In this document: piece after piece, positions 54,756 through 64,000 of the stretch
Numbering within the stretch: the stretch's first letter is position 1
How the letters are laid out: every line of letters begins with the position of its first letter
Assembly: GCA_010094045.1 (NCBI GenBank)
Contig: ML986578.1
Location: 248,001-312,000 of the forward strand
Direction of reading: 5' to 3'
Source of the DNA: Lojkania enalia
Lineage: Eukaryota > Ascomycota > Dothideomycetes > Pleosporales
Length of the DNA stretch: 64,000 nucleotides
The notes under the pieces: generated by a model
What the model saw: only the letters and a program-made list of their open reading frames with translations
The model's database searches: none
Told to the model about the DNA's origin: nothing
Program-made: the position numbers and the translations under genes

Positions 54756-55413
54756 GATGTAAGTATAATTAGAAAACTGCGCTTCTTGGACGTAGCGTGC
54801 GTTGTATCAAACGGCTAGCGTGTGGAGGTGTTACGCGATGGAGGCGAGCGTCAAGAGTGTGCAGATAGAGTTACTGGTGTGGTGTTTTTATTTCACGGTG
54901 AAACGATCTTTATTTTTATTTTGACCATAACACGGGGGAAGGCGCGTTAGGTCACGGAAAGCGGTGACGGAGCGAGCAAACGCTGTTGCTCCGTAGAGAC
55001 GTCACCCCGTGCTACGGCGACGGCGATGACTTCTATCGTTGGCCGTGATGCAACACAAACACTGGGCGAGTTTTCGCGCCCTGTTTTGCCCATGTGAAAT
55101 CGTCGAAGGTGTCTTTTCTAAAGAGCTGTGCTTCTCCGTATATCTAGCTAGTCTCGTCAATGGAGATATAGTGTATCCTGCTAGAGAAGACTTGCCGAAA
55201 CTTGATAAGCCTTTGTAACACTCCCATGGCCAGCCGTCTCCACTGCTCATAAACCCAAATTGCCACGTATAATTTCACTCATAACCTCCTCACCACGTAT
55301 ACAGCATGAAATCAACCCGAGGAACATAATTTTCACACGGAATATTAGAGACAATACGAACATATCGTTACATCTTGATTCAGGGTATCAATTGAGAAAA
55401 TTAGACAGAGACA
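54756..55413. other. Intergenic region
   Basis: No gene supported; promoter of the LRR-like gene (left) and 3' flank of the Rrn9-like gene (right). Confidence 0.5.
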
Positions 55414-57339
55414 CTACATCGGGGAGCTATGACTTGGGACCAGTGAGCTTGGTTCGCTTTCGTGTCTCTTTTTCTTCACTTTCGGTATTCGGTTTTCGCC
55501 AGCAGACTTGGCCCTACCTGCGCCTAGCCATCCCGATTTCGCATATATAGGCTGCATGAAGCCATCTATGTGCACTCCACCGTATGTGCGTTCTTCGTTG
55601 TCCGAATCGTTTGTACGTGGATCGTAGCCATGATTGCGTTGGATATGCTCAATAACCCGGTATGGTATATTGAACTCTTTCTTATGACCCCAGCAATCTC
55701 TATGCGGACATCGAAGCGTACCTTTCTCGAAATATGGGCGTTTTGAGGCCGAAGCGCTATCAATACCAAGTACATCCGGTCCAGGTATCCTTGAGGGAGT
55801 ATAAAGAACGGGTTCTGGAACGGTTTTAAGGGCGAGGTTCTCGTCGAATGCACGGAATGCCATTGACTCGTTGAATAGTGCTGCACAACGCTGGGCAGTT
55901 TTAGCAATAGCCTTTTCGTTCCAACCCCCTACAGACGCTGTTCCGAGAAGTTCGCTCCAATCCATGAGCCCGGCCCGATTCTCGTCGGCGTCCTTGGTCC
56001 GGGATCCATCACGCTTTTGCTTTGGCGTGGATTTCCCGGAGCGTGCGGCTCTTTTCGTAGCTTCCTGGTCGGTCCCAAAGCTAGAGGTAGCTTCACTGTC
56101 ATTCTGATGTGACATTGACAAAAGGGGTGGATCAGTGATAGACGAAACACGAGATAAAACTCGAGTACGTCGACGTTCAGACCCAATACTTGTAGACCGA
56201 GATCTAGAGCGCGATGTTACCGAACCAGCATCCAATATGAGGTCGCTTTCGGATGTGTTGCTGTGCGCGCCTCGGCCAAAATGATTGAGCCTCGATTGGC
56301 TGACCGCTGTCGCCAGGCTATCTACCTGAGCGAGAAGAGAGTTGATAGAAGGCCACAAGATCTGTCGTGCCTTATCGTCGTCTGCGAGAATAACTGGTTT
56401 TGCTGAAGGCGGTCCCGATTTCCTGTTGTATTTCCGTTTACCTATCAGACGAGCCGACTTTTCTTTAGAGCCAGTCTCCGATATCGTGTCTTTGTCTTCC
56501 TTGAGGTCACTCGTATTAGACATCTCCACGTCCGAGTCCGAGCCATCCCGGCTAGGCGCTAACAAGGCAGCTCTTTCCGATCGAACACTCCTGGATCTGG
56601 ACCGAGGCCTGGCTATTCCCTCGTCGTCCATGTCCTCCTGAAACCGACCCGAAACCTCTCTAGCCTCCCATTGATCTTTAGCCAAACGCAAGAAGAGAGC
56701 AAGAACCTCTTCTCGTAGCTCATCGCCTACTTCCTGCTCTAGCGGGTGTCCAGCATTCGATCCATTACCCTCGTCGTCCGATACACCCCGCCAAAACCGT
56801 TCATTAGGCGTAGGGACCTGTGGCAGTGGAAGCGGCCATGCAGTCCAAAGTTTAGAAGGCACCAGTTCTGTCTGGATTTCTCCCGCGGCATCTATATATC
56901 TCAAATCCTGTCCTTCCTTCATCCAGCTATTCTTGCTTTTCCAATCCCGTACATTCCTCAATCGCTCGGGGGGCAGTCTTGCTCGGCGCCTCAAGGCATG
57001 CGCATTGTATAGATGTGCTGCAAGATCTCCGGATTCTAGCTGATCCAACGAGGCTGCTATATGCCGGTCTGCTGCCGTGTATTCCCTCCATGTTGAAGGT
57101 TTTCCAGCAAAACGATTTGGGCGCGGTTCGCTATCGTCCTCGCTGTTATCGTCAATATAAAGGTCATTATCATGATAAACGTGGAAGTCATCATCTGAAA
57201 TCTGTGTATTTTGTGCGTTAAGAAAGGTCTCCGCATGCGCAGCTGTAGATGACGCGGGACTAGCGGGTGGGAGTTCATTCTCGTCCGAGTGTGGAGTCCG
57301 TGGAGACGAGGCAAAACTGCTGGCTCCATATAAAGACAT
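55414..57339 (-). CDS. RNA polymerase I upstream activation factor subunit Rrn9-like
   Basis: Single exon, 641 residues. The segment TWREYTAADRHIAASLDQLESGDLAAHLYNAHALRRR (residues ~82-118) matches the Rrn9 domain, so this is a probable subunit of the UAF complex that activates rDNA transcription by RNA polymerase I. The rest is mostly disordered: Asp/Ser-rich N-terminus, Arg/Ser runs (RPRSRSRSVRSER), and a central stretch with SIGSERRRTRVLSR. Near the C-terminus, LRCPHRDCWGHKKEFNIPY followed by RVIEHIQRNHGY could form a C2H2-like zinc finger, a feature I would not expect from the short yeast protein. It is longer than budding-yeast Rrn9, with extensions at both ends. The start at 57339 (MSLYGASSF) is the family-like Met; the frame also opens at 57357. 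Confidence 0.75.
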   Translation of the reverse strand: MSLYGASSFASSPRTPHSDENELPPASPASSTAAHAETFLNAQNTQISDDDFHVYHDNDLYIDDNSEDDSEPRPNRFAGKPSTWREYTAADRHIAASLDQLESGDLAAHLYNAHALRRRARLPPERLRNVRDWKSKNSWMKEGQDLRYIDAAGEIQTELVPSKLWTAWPLPLPQVPTPNERFWRGVSDDEGNGSNAGHPLEQEVGDELREEVLALFLRLAKDQWEAREVSGRFQEDMDDEGIARPRSRSRSVRSERAALLAPSRDGSDSDVEMSNTSDLKEDKDTISETGSKEKSARLIGKRKYNRKSGPPSAKPVILADDDKARQILWPSINSLLAQVDSLATAVSQSRLNHFGRGAHSNTSESDLILDAGSVTSRSRSRSTSIGSERRRTRVLSRVSSITDPPLLSMSHQNDSEATSSFGTDQEATKRAARSGKSTPKQKRDGSRTKDADENRAGLMDWSELLGTASVGGWNEKAIAKTAQRCAALFNESMAFRAFDENLALKTVPEPVLYTPSRIPGPDVLGIDSASASKRPYFEKGTLRCPHRDCWGHKKEFNIPYRVIEHIQRNHGYDPRTNDSDNEERTYGGVHIDGFMQPIYAKSGWLGAGRAKSAGENRIPKVKKKRHESEPSSLVPSHSSPM

Positions 57340-58189
57340 TGTTATTTTCAAATACACCCGATAGGAAGCGCATTCAAAATTGCTTTAAGTGGTGGATAAA
57401 GCCGCGGATACATTGCGGAAGTGATGTTGAAAGACCATGAAATTTTCGCGGGCAAAGAGTCCCTGCGCATCAACGCGCGGTCACGTGGAACGCTATCCTA
57501 ACTTCATTCGCAGGTTTCGACTTGGCAACTCGAATTTCGCTTTTACATTATCTCTCATGGGGTATTTGATTAAGATCGATGTATTTAACGAGATATGTGT
57601 AGAATAAAAGATACTAGTAGACTCTCGTATTCAAGGGCTGTATAAGCTTATTTATACGAAACCTTAAGTGTAGTAGACATCAACTTGAGATATAATATTC
57701 CGATTGTAATAGAAGCATACATTCAAAAAGTTCTGTTCTTTCTTAACCCAAGTATTCAGAAGGTGTATCTCTATGTGATCCCGTTAGTTTTTGGTGTAAA
57801 TCATTCTCAACACAAATGTGACAGTTGCTGTAACCAAGGTACTCATATATCACTTTCGCTTCTTGAAGTCTTATTCCTCTTTTCTTTATGCTAGATATCA
57901 ATATCTATGTTGCTGTTCCTCGGACTAGCATAGCAACTAAATGTCGTTACTGCAGCATAAGCCTCAAGGACATATCATTGACACAATGCAGCAGTCTTAA
58001 ATAAAGCGCCGTCGTCAGTTGGTCTCTTCTTCGTTACCATCCCCGGAGCGGCACCAAATCACATCTACTGCTTTTAATACTATTAGATTTTTTATTTTTT
58101 TTCCGACACTCACGATGCTAGGCTCCCATCATGCCCTGCGTGTAATGTTATCCTGTTCTCTAGGGGCATGACCGAAGACGGCTCCCCAG
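57340..58189. other. AT-rich intergenic region
   Basis: Promoter of the Rrn9-like gene on the left, then AT-rich DNA leading into a decayed gene. No intact gene. Confidence 0.4.
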
Positions 58190-59000
58190 CCAGTATCGCT
58201 TCTGCTCCAGACACTCGGCAAGGCCAATGCAGAGCTCAAACTCGCTATTAGTAAAAACCACAAGATTTCTCTTCATAAAGGATATAACCTTGCCGAAGGT
58301 GGCCTCGAAGCTAATCACGTTCAATCGCTTGCTTTCGCGCAGGGCTCTTCGGTAGCGTTTAAAAATGGCACCACATTCCTCAACGAGGGTATATACGGGT
58401 TCAGACTCAAATAAAAGGCATCTTTCAAAATCTACGCTTCGCCATGGATGCCCGAGTACGGGTCTCCAGCTTCCCAGCATCCCAGCCGCGAGGACAGGTT
58501 TAACCGATCAAGCACCCCTTCAAGGTAGGTAGAGAACGTTACCATGGTGACTTCGACAATCCTTAAAGGCATCGACATCGCCATGATTCATGGCCCATCA
58601 AATTATATCCTCGACTCCACAAGCAATGGACAGAGTGCCGGTTGCGAGCATCTTCGGAGAGCAGTAGCGTATACTAAGCCACAACCTCACTGTTTCGGCT
58701 ATGTGCATGGCGGTCATGGTGCTCAGCCCATCGAGTTCGAGTTCCATTCCAAATGCGCGATTAAAAGGAACTCCGATGGAGATGAATTAGAAAATATTGC
58801 TATATATATATATATCATCGTGAATTTGTAGGTAAGAACCAAGCAAAGCGCAAAGGGTACATTAGCCTACCTCTGGGCTAGGGCCGAAGCCTTCCGCGCC
58901 GATAAAAATCAGACACTCATGGCCGATGCGTCAATAATGGACAAAAGCTAGGAGTCCATGAATTAGCCATGGGGTGGAGTTGGAGCTGCAAATGTCAAAA
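58190..59000 (+). pseudogene. Decayed calcineurin-like metallophosphoesterase
   Basis: Plus-strand reading frames keep the family order but with stops and lost metal ligands. Readable blocks: ANAELKLAISKNHKISLHKGY (the GNHD metal motif changed to KNHK), FLNEGIYGFRLK, a stop, then ASFKIYASPWMPEYG, IAMIHGPSNYILD, then SAGCEHLRRAV and PHCFGYVHGGHGA (GHIHEG changed to GYVHGG), then a final ADASIMDKS. Intact members are cytosolic Ser/Thr phosphatase-like enzymes. Stops at about 58412 and 58530 and the substituted catalytic residues show it cannot act. The transitions G to A and C to T fit RIP or simple drift. The N-terminal metal motif is not recovered. Confidence 0.75.
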
Positions 59001-59580
59001 ATGGTGGGAGTTGTAATACAGGGGCGAAAGATTCTCCTCACCATCACCTTGCCCCTTTCCTGGAAGATGGACTTATAGTATGATAGTGGTACTACTATCA
59101 ATCTGTCCCTCCCCTGGGAGATAGAATTACAGTTATAATAGCAGATCTAGATTGTACAGAGAATCTTCCACTTCAAACCCTCGACTCAAATGCGGTGTAC
59201 CCGTTGACCTCACTAATCGTTACCAACTTACTTACCCTGGGGGTCAGGGCTTAAGGCATCAGTAAGTAAGGATTACGTCTAGTTCATGAGATTGCTTGGT
59301 CTGACATGGAAGGAAGGAATGAAATTTACTAAATGCATTAGGAATATTAGAAAGGCGCTAAAAATGTCAGAAGGACGGAGCTAAAGGTGTCAGAAACGGG
59401 AGTGGGGGGAGACAGTACCATTGCCCTAATCTGGTGCTTGCACGTCACACTTTATGCCTCATTAGACCCGGGGCTTTGGAAACTTTTTATGGATAATTTG
59501 GGCTGCATAACGAGAGCATGACTAATCCTAAACACGTCAACAAGGCCTCTCACATCCACTAATTATAAGCCCTCCCCAGT
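59001..59580. other. AT-rich intergenic region with imperfect repeats
   Basis: No gene supported. Two diverged copies of a TGG(A/G)AGAT-GGA/AGA-TTA block lie at about 59060 and 59120, and an imperfect inverted repeat around 59080-59100. This may be decayed repeat or transposon DNA, but no element ends are visible. Confidence 0.35.
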
Positions 59581-60506
59581 CTAGACCTTCAAAGTAATGG
59601 TCGCTAGCAAAGGATCTATCACAAAAGCCTTCTGATTCTTAACCATATCCTCAACATCCCATTTCGCCATCACCATCCTGCCCTTTAAGAACGCCGCCTG
59701 CTCGCTAGCCAACCAGACCGCGAACTGACCCGGTAACTCTACCTCATCTAAAAGGTGCTCTATTTGCTCTTTCTGAATGCCAGAGTTCTCCATCGCAGGC
59801 GTCCAGATACCGCCCGGGTGAAACGAGTGAACCCTCAGCTCTGGATGCTCTTCTTGTAGGTGTTTCATCATATGCGTGAAGGCGTACTTCGTAGCACCAT
59901 ACGCGGCGGTTGTGGGGAAATTGCCGAAAGCTGCTTCGGTTGAGACGTCGAGAATTATTTTTTGTGTAGCGGATGGAGCGGCGAGGAATGACCGGACGAG
60001 GTTAAGGTTGCCGAGCACGTTGGTTTCGAAGCTGGCGCGAAGCTGGCGCGAAGCTGGTCCACCGGAATATCAATCGAGAATTTTTGTTCGTGGAAGTAGG
60101 CAGCTGAGGTTATGAGAATGTCGACCGCTTGAGAGGTCGATGCTTCAACGGCCGACTTGAACAGTTTCTCGACGGATTCGGTGTCGGTGATATTAGTTGG
60201 GTACGCGAGAATTTGGGTTGATGGGTATTTCTTGGAGAGCTCCTCGGAAGCGCTTTGGAGGGTGTTGGCTCTTCTAGCAACGAGTATGACGGTAGATGCG
60301 CCGGCGGCCGCGAAGCTACGGGCGATCTCAATCCCAATACCAGTGGCTCCACCGGTAATGAGGACGGTTTTCCCGGCGGCGGAGAGAGATGGCTGCGTAG
60401 GGTCAATGGCTGGATAGGCAGTAGAGTGAACTTTCAGAAACTCTGGAGTGCTCATCCGTCTATCATGACTTGGGATAGCGTCATTGAGCACAGTGCTAGT
60501 GGCCAT
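59581..60506 (-). pseudogene. SDR gene frameshifted by an 11-bp tandem duplication
   Basis: The minus frame from 60506 starts MATSTVLNDAIPSHDRRMS, with TGGATGIG (NAD(P)-binding) and VDILITSAAYFHEQ, then shifts frame near 60050. The other frame resumes with VLGNLNLVRSFLAAPSA and contains STEAAFGN and YGATKYAF (catalytic Y-x3-K) to a stop at 59581. At the junction the unit GAAGCTGGCGC (plus strand) occurs twice in tandem at 60028-60038 and 60039-60049, followed by 8 bp of a third copy (60050-60057). Removing one 11-bp unit makes 305 codons and an unbroken SDR of 304 residues, so the gene lost frame by slippage at a naturally repetitive site. It may be a recent pseudogene, a strain polymorphism or an assembly error. 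Its substrate is unknown. Confidence 0.8.
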
Positions 60507-61055
60507 GTTTTGGACAGGAAATTGTGAGCTACGGATAGGATGGGCTGAATAAAGAGAAGCTTGGGAGATGGGAAGCTCAGTGATTTAAACTGGAAGACTG
60601 GAATGAATCCTTTCACTTTGAGAGCAATATATATACATTTTCCTCTATCCCAAGGGTATCAATAGAATGATAATCTGATACAGCTGAGGAAAGACAACTG
60701 CTTTCTTCGGACGAAACTTGTCCAGTTGTGGTCCGCTTGGATGTCCATAATGGAGATACAACTCGGAGATATGGAAAACGTCATAATCGCCGTAGTTCTG
60801 ACTGGCATTCTGACTTCTGACCCTGAATGTGATTGCATGACTGATATCATGTTTGCGATGCTAGCCTACGAAGGAACCATTGTTAAACGAGGAAACGGTC
60901 TTGAAGGGATTCCACCGCCAAGCATTTTACTCCATGAATAATATCTCCTTGGTCATGGTTGATTGGCTTGGTTATTATTCAGCAACTGTGAGCACATAAG
61001 ATGGAGACCGATCGTTTTGGTCCGTAGGAGAAGCCACTGGCAAATTCTCTCTTTT
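60507..61055. other. Intergenic region
   Basis: No gene supported. A 71-codon plus frame at 60726-60941 lacks domains. The left part is the SDR promoter. Confidence 0.4.
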
Positions 61056-62296
61056 CTAGACATGTTTCCAACCATTTTCAACGATAATTTGCATCTCGTT
61101 TACGAGGCAGAATTCGCCTGGCTCATTGTCTGACCTACCCTGCTTCCACTTTCGCACCCTATTGTGAACGACCCATTCTTTGAACATCGGAGTCGTTGTC
61201 CAGCGGAGTATACGGTTTTGCCAAATGGCGGACAATATCGATATTGGGTTCATCTCGGCCGATGTTGAATGGATCGCATCATACGCGGTGCCATTGTACC
61301 CTACTTTGACGTTTGGATTTAGGAACACACCCTTGGCGGCTGAGAATGGATTGTCTGCATGAATCAAGCAACATTCTGAACCTTCCAGATGTGAAGTGGC
61401 GAGGGCATCTGATATTCCGCGGAATCGAAGCGGATTCTTTCCGAGAAAGGGCTCAGCAGACATTGCAACCATGCCGTTCCAACAGGATGCAACAGGAACT
61501 GGTGCGAACTGTTCAACCGCGTGTCTTGATTTGGCGGATCGGAAATACGGCCATGTTAGCATTGCTGCCTCGTGACCATTTGAGTCTCTCAGAGCAAAAG
61601 TATCATAAAAATAAGGTGGTTTAGAAAAATCTAAGGAGCAAGCTGCGGCATAGTTGCCATTATTGGTGTCCAGCAAGCGTAATACGTCCTCAGGCTACCT
61701 GCTATTAGCCTTATCCCAATCAATACCGAAAAACATACTGAGAAGACAATATCATTAAGAAACAGGATAATATCGAATGCTTGGCCTTCCGAGGCCATCA
61801 CTTCAAGGGGCTTTAAGCCCTTGTTTCGAAGGTCTGCAAGGTAAGGTATGCGCCGGAGCTCTACTTCGCCTTGTGGAGTTTTGACCCAGCCATGCTCAGT
61901 GGGCTGACTACTGATTTCATCTAAATGTGTGATATCCGAGAGCGTTATCTGTCGTTGGACATGCAACCCTTCCAGTGCCGTGTCAAGCTCCCTTAGCGCA
62001 CCCTTTGTATCATCGAAGCTACCGCTCTCATATATGGTCACGAAGACGTTTTCGACGCCGAGCTTCTCCACCAAACTCAATAGAGCGTTGTGCCAATGAA
62101 TTCGCAATAATGACTCCGCATTCCAAAGCTGACACGTTATATATATCCGTTTCTGGTTGCGTGGAGGTGGCGTAGGATGTAGGGTGACTTCAGCTTGTCG
62201 AGAGTAAATGCGAAGGACGCGGAGGGAGTCCCAGACGAAGAGAAAGAAGAGGAGATATCGAAGGACCGGATGACGGAGGAGACTTCTGCGGCGCAT
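61056..62296 (-). CDS. GT69 alpha-mannosyltransferase (CMT1/CAP59 family)
   Basis: Exons 61739-62296 and 61056-61694 (phase 0) give 398 residues. Family members (Cmt1, Cap59) act in the Golgi to add mannose to glycans or capsule precursors. An N-terminal basic stretch and hydrophobic helix (RRRSLLRHPVLRYLLFFLFVW) form a type II signal anchor. Luminal landmarks: RIYITCQLWNAESLLRIHWHNALLSL, FVTIYESGSFDDTKGALREL, IPYLADLRNKGLKPLE, ILFLNDIVFSPEDVLRLLDTNNG, ACSLDFSKPPYFYDTFALRDSNG, PVASCWNGMVAMSAEPF, and LEGSECCLIHAD. These are the conserved blocks of CAP59-like mannosyltransferases. The acceptor TAG after GCAG is chosen because the earlier AG would introduce a stop. Acceptor sugar specificity cannot be told. 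Confidence 0.88.
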
Positions 62297-62912
62297 TAGG
62301 TCAGGTGCACATGGCTTTCACGCTGTTGAAAAAGGAGAGACAGGAAAGTAAGGAACGTGGTTGAGCAAAGCCGGTTTGGTGAAGGAAGGCACAATGCACG
62401 CGGACTCCGCTGAGGCATCTGAACGGCCATAGGGCAAGCTCACAGAGACCAAGACTCCAACTGCACTGCCCCCAAACTACTGGTGTGTGAGGGCCAAGAG
62501 ATTACCTCGAGTCCGCATCTGGCATAGCCGACCCCCTTGCTCACGCATCTCTCAACTCTGAAACGATCTTCCCCACATTGCTATTTACAGTTGAGCTAGT
62601 ATTCTCCAAGTAATATGTATTCATTCATCTATTCAATATCTACCTAAGCGTATAATCTCATTTAAAATCCATTCCGGGACCTTTATCGCTTTGCTGGATT
62701 ATGGGAAGGCCTCGCCAATAGCCTAATTAGTTTGTTCATTCGTTGAGCGAAACAAACACAGGAACTGCGTCTTACTTCTTCATCCTGGTCACTAGTGCTG
62801 AAGCTGTAACGCTGATATTTAGACCCTGATAAACATTTACCATAGCCAGCCCAATTTTCTCGCAATCTTAGATAAACTAATTTTTTGCCTTTTCCAGCCT
62901 TCTATGTCTTCG
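62297..62912. other. Intergenic region
   Basis: Promoter of the GT69 gene and 3' flank of the ChrA gene. Nothing else recognised. Confidence 0.5.
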
Positions 62913-64000
62913 CTACATGCCTACTGCAGCATACCATAGCAGTCCCAGTACCGCCCCTACTACGATGGCCAACGCCGGTGGAAACCCGAACCATGCACTC
63001 TCAGCATATGTCACCGCACATACAACAACCCACCACGGTTCGTCCGCCAAAGACCGACCATTGCTCGCTTCTGGTGTCAGATAACCAATCTCCCAAAGCC
63101 TGTACACAGCCGTGAAGACTAGCCCAACAGCCGTAGCATTGATCCCTTTCAACAAACTAACGACCCAGGGCCTCGTCCTGAGCGCCCGCCAGATAGACTG
63201 AATTCCCACCGCCAATATGATGCCCGGCGCAAAAATCCCTATATAGCCCAGGAATGCACCAAAGATCGTCGGCGTACTCGTGCGTGCAATCGCCAAAGCG
63301 CCTAGGAAGACTCCAAAATTAAAATTCGGACCTGGGAATGCTTGGATAATGGCAAGTCCGATGAGAAAATCGCGCGGTGAGACCCAACCGGGCTGGACAG
63401 TATATTCTCGAAGAAGAGGGATAACTACCGGTCCACCTCCGAAGATAATAGTGCCCGCTAGGTACATGTTTGCGAAGAGATCGAAGGCGAGAGTACGAAT
63501 TTTCAAGGTGCCGCGAAGTGCCATGATAATGGCGAAGGAGGCTTTGGGCTGTTAGCGTTCATCAACGGAAAACTGAGGTTGGCCTACCTAGAAACGCGGC
63601 GATGATGGAGATGCCCACCTTCACAGGGATCTTATGCGCCTTTGTGTTATCATCAGGCGTAGCAGTAGTCCGTGGACCGTCCTCGCTTGACCTAACCACA
63701 GAACTTCCTTCAGCGGTAACTGCGCGTTCCATTGAAGTGCGACTTTTTAATGACGTGCCGGGATTCCTTCTCTGGAGGCCTTCAGCGGGCCCTTCTTGCG
63801 GAAGCTGTTCGAGCTCGATACTTTCGCCTTGGTTGTTTTCCTCGGCAGCTCCCTCTGAGCCCTTATCTTTTCTCTTCCTCCATTTTGCTTTCAACTTGCC
63901 AATACGTTGCTGCAGCAGCATATCCCAAGCTACACAAACGATCCCTCCGATCAAGACCAGGACTGGAAAATACCACAGCGCGTTATAGCACAGGCCGGCA
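62913..64000 (-). CDS. Chromate transporter ChrA, C-terminal part (5' beyond window)
   Basis: Exons 63588-64000 (open to the window edge) and 62913-63541 (phase 1). ChrA proteins export chromate, or antiport it with sulfate, across the plasma membrane. The visible C-terminal CHR domain has LFANMYLAGTIIFGGGPVVIPLL, SPRDFLIGLAIIQAFPGPNFNFGVFLGALA, FLGYIGIFAPGIILAVGI and a last hydrophobic pair ending in LGLLWYAAVGM. A hydrophilic linker (Glu/Gln/Arg-rich, about 110 residues) joins it to an upstream membrane segment (AGLCYNALWYFPVLVLIGGIVCV) that would end the N-terminal CHR domain, as in long two-domain ChrA proteins. The acceptor is the AG after CCCAAA; the earlier one breaks the frame. The N-terminal domain is outside the window. 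Confidence 0.88.

Noticed and set aside
58160..58480. 106-codon minus frame over the relic region
   Set aside because: It is the antisense of the decayed metallophosphoesterase, whose plus-strand frames show recognisable family sequence.

Overview
This window is nuclear DNA from a filamentous ascomycete (Pezizomycotina). It has densely packed genes on both strands, short introns (mostly 45-70 nt, GT-AG with YAG acceptors), and typical families of that group: a tRNA exportin with a 12-nt first exon, a CarO-type opsin, DUF7729, DUF1989, DUF2264, a GT69 mannosyltransferase and a ChrA transporter. I cannot place it to genus. Exon structures were rebuilt by hand; every multi-exon model given closes in frame unless stated.

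Layout. 1-3.8 kb: the tail of a GH3 beta-glucosidase, an ABM-like small protein (-) and a seven-exon SDR (+), separated by AT-rich DNA. 6.2-11.3 kb: a GPI-anchor-type DUF7729 protein and a long disordered protein with a Cys-rich C-terminus. 11.9-25.7 kb is housekeeping: exportin-T, S-formylglutathione hydrolase, Rpb6, TFIIIA, a large GAC/GAA/CAA triplet tract with an assembly gap, a patatin-like lipase and mitochondrial TsaD/Qri7. Two divergent pairs (RPB6/TFIIIA and lipase/QRI7) share short promoters. 26.8-29.3 kb: a secreted repeat protein with nine Lys-Arg sites that looks like a Kex2-processed precursor. 29.8-35.1 kb: a DUF1989 protein with a low-complexity insert and two tandem BTB-like paralogues. 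35.3-40 kb: DNA polymerase kappa and a coiled-coil protein with repeated FFHAN motifs. 41-46 kb: a sugar porter and a DUF2264 protein, divergently transcribed. 46.6-47.2 kb: a three-RPEL protein. 48.5 kb: an initiator tRNA-Met gene interrupted in its T-loop. 49-57.3 kb: an opsin with proton-pump residues, a ZIP metal transporter, an unknown LRR-like protein and an Rrn9-like Pol I factor. 57.3-64 kb: a decayed metallophosphoesterase, an SDR frameshifted by an 11-bp duplication, a GT69 mannosyltransferase and the 3' part of a ChrA transporter.

The two observations most worth following are the tRNA-iMet gene and the Kex2-type precursor. Removing 58 nt with GT and AG ends (48536-48593) from the tRNA region gives a perfect initiator tRNA, although the insert splits the internal B box. 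The precursor (26792-29302) has 14 related modules; the last nine end in aromatic-x-Lys-Arg followed by Gln or Glu, ahead of a C-terminal domain with 16 cysteines. Several neighbours act in RNA polymerase or tRNA biology (Rpb6, TFIIIA, Rrn9, exportin-T, Qri7), which I take as coincidence, not a functional cluster.
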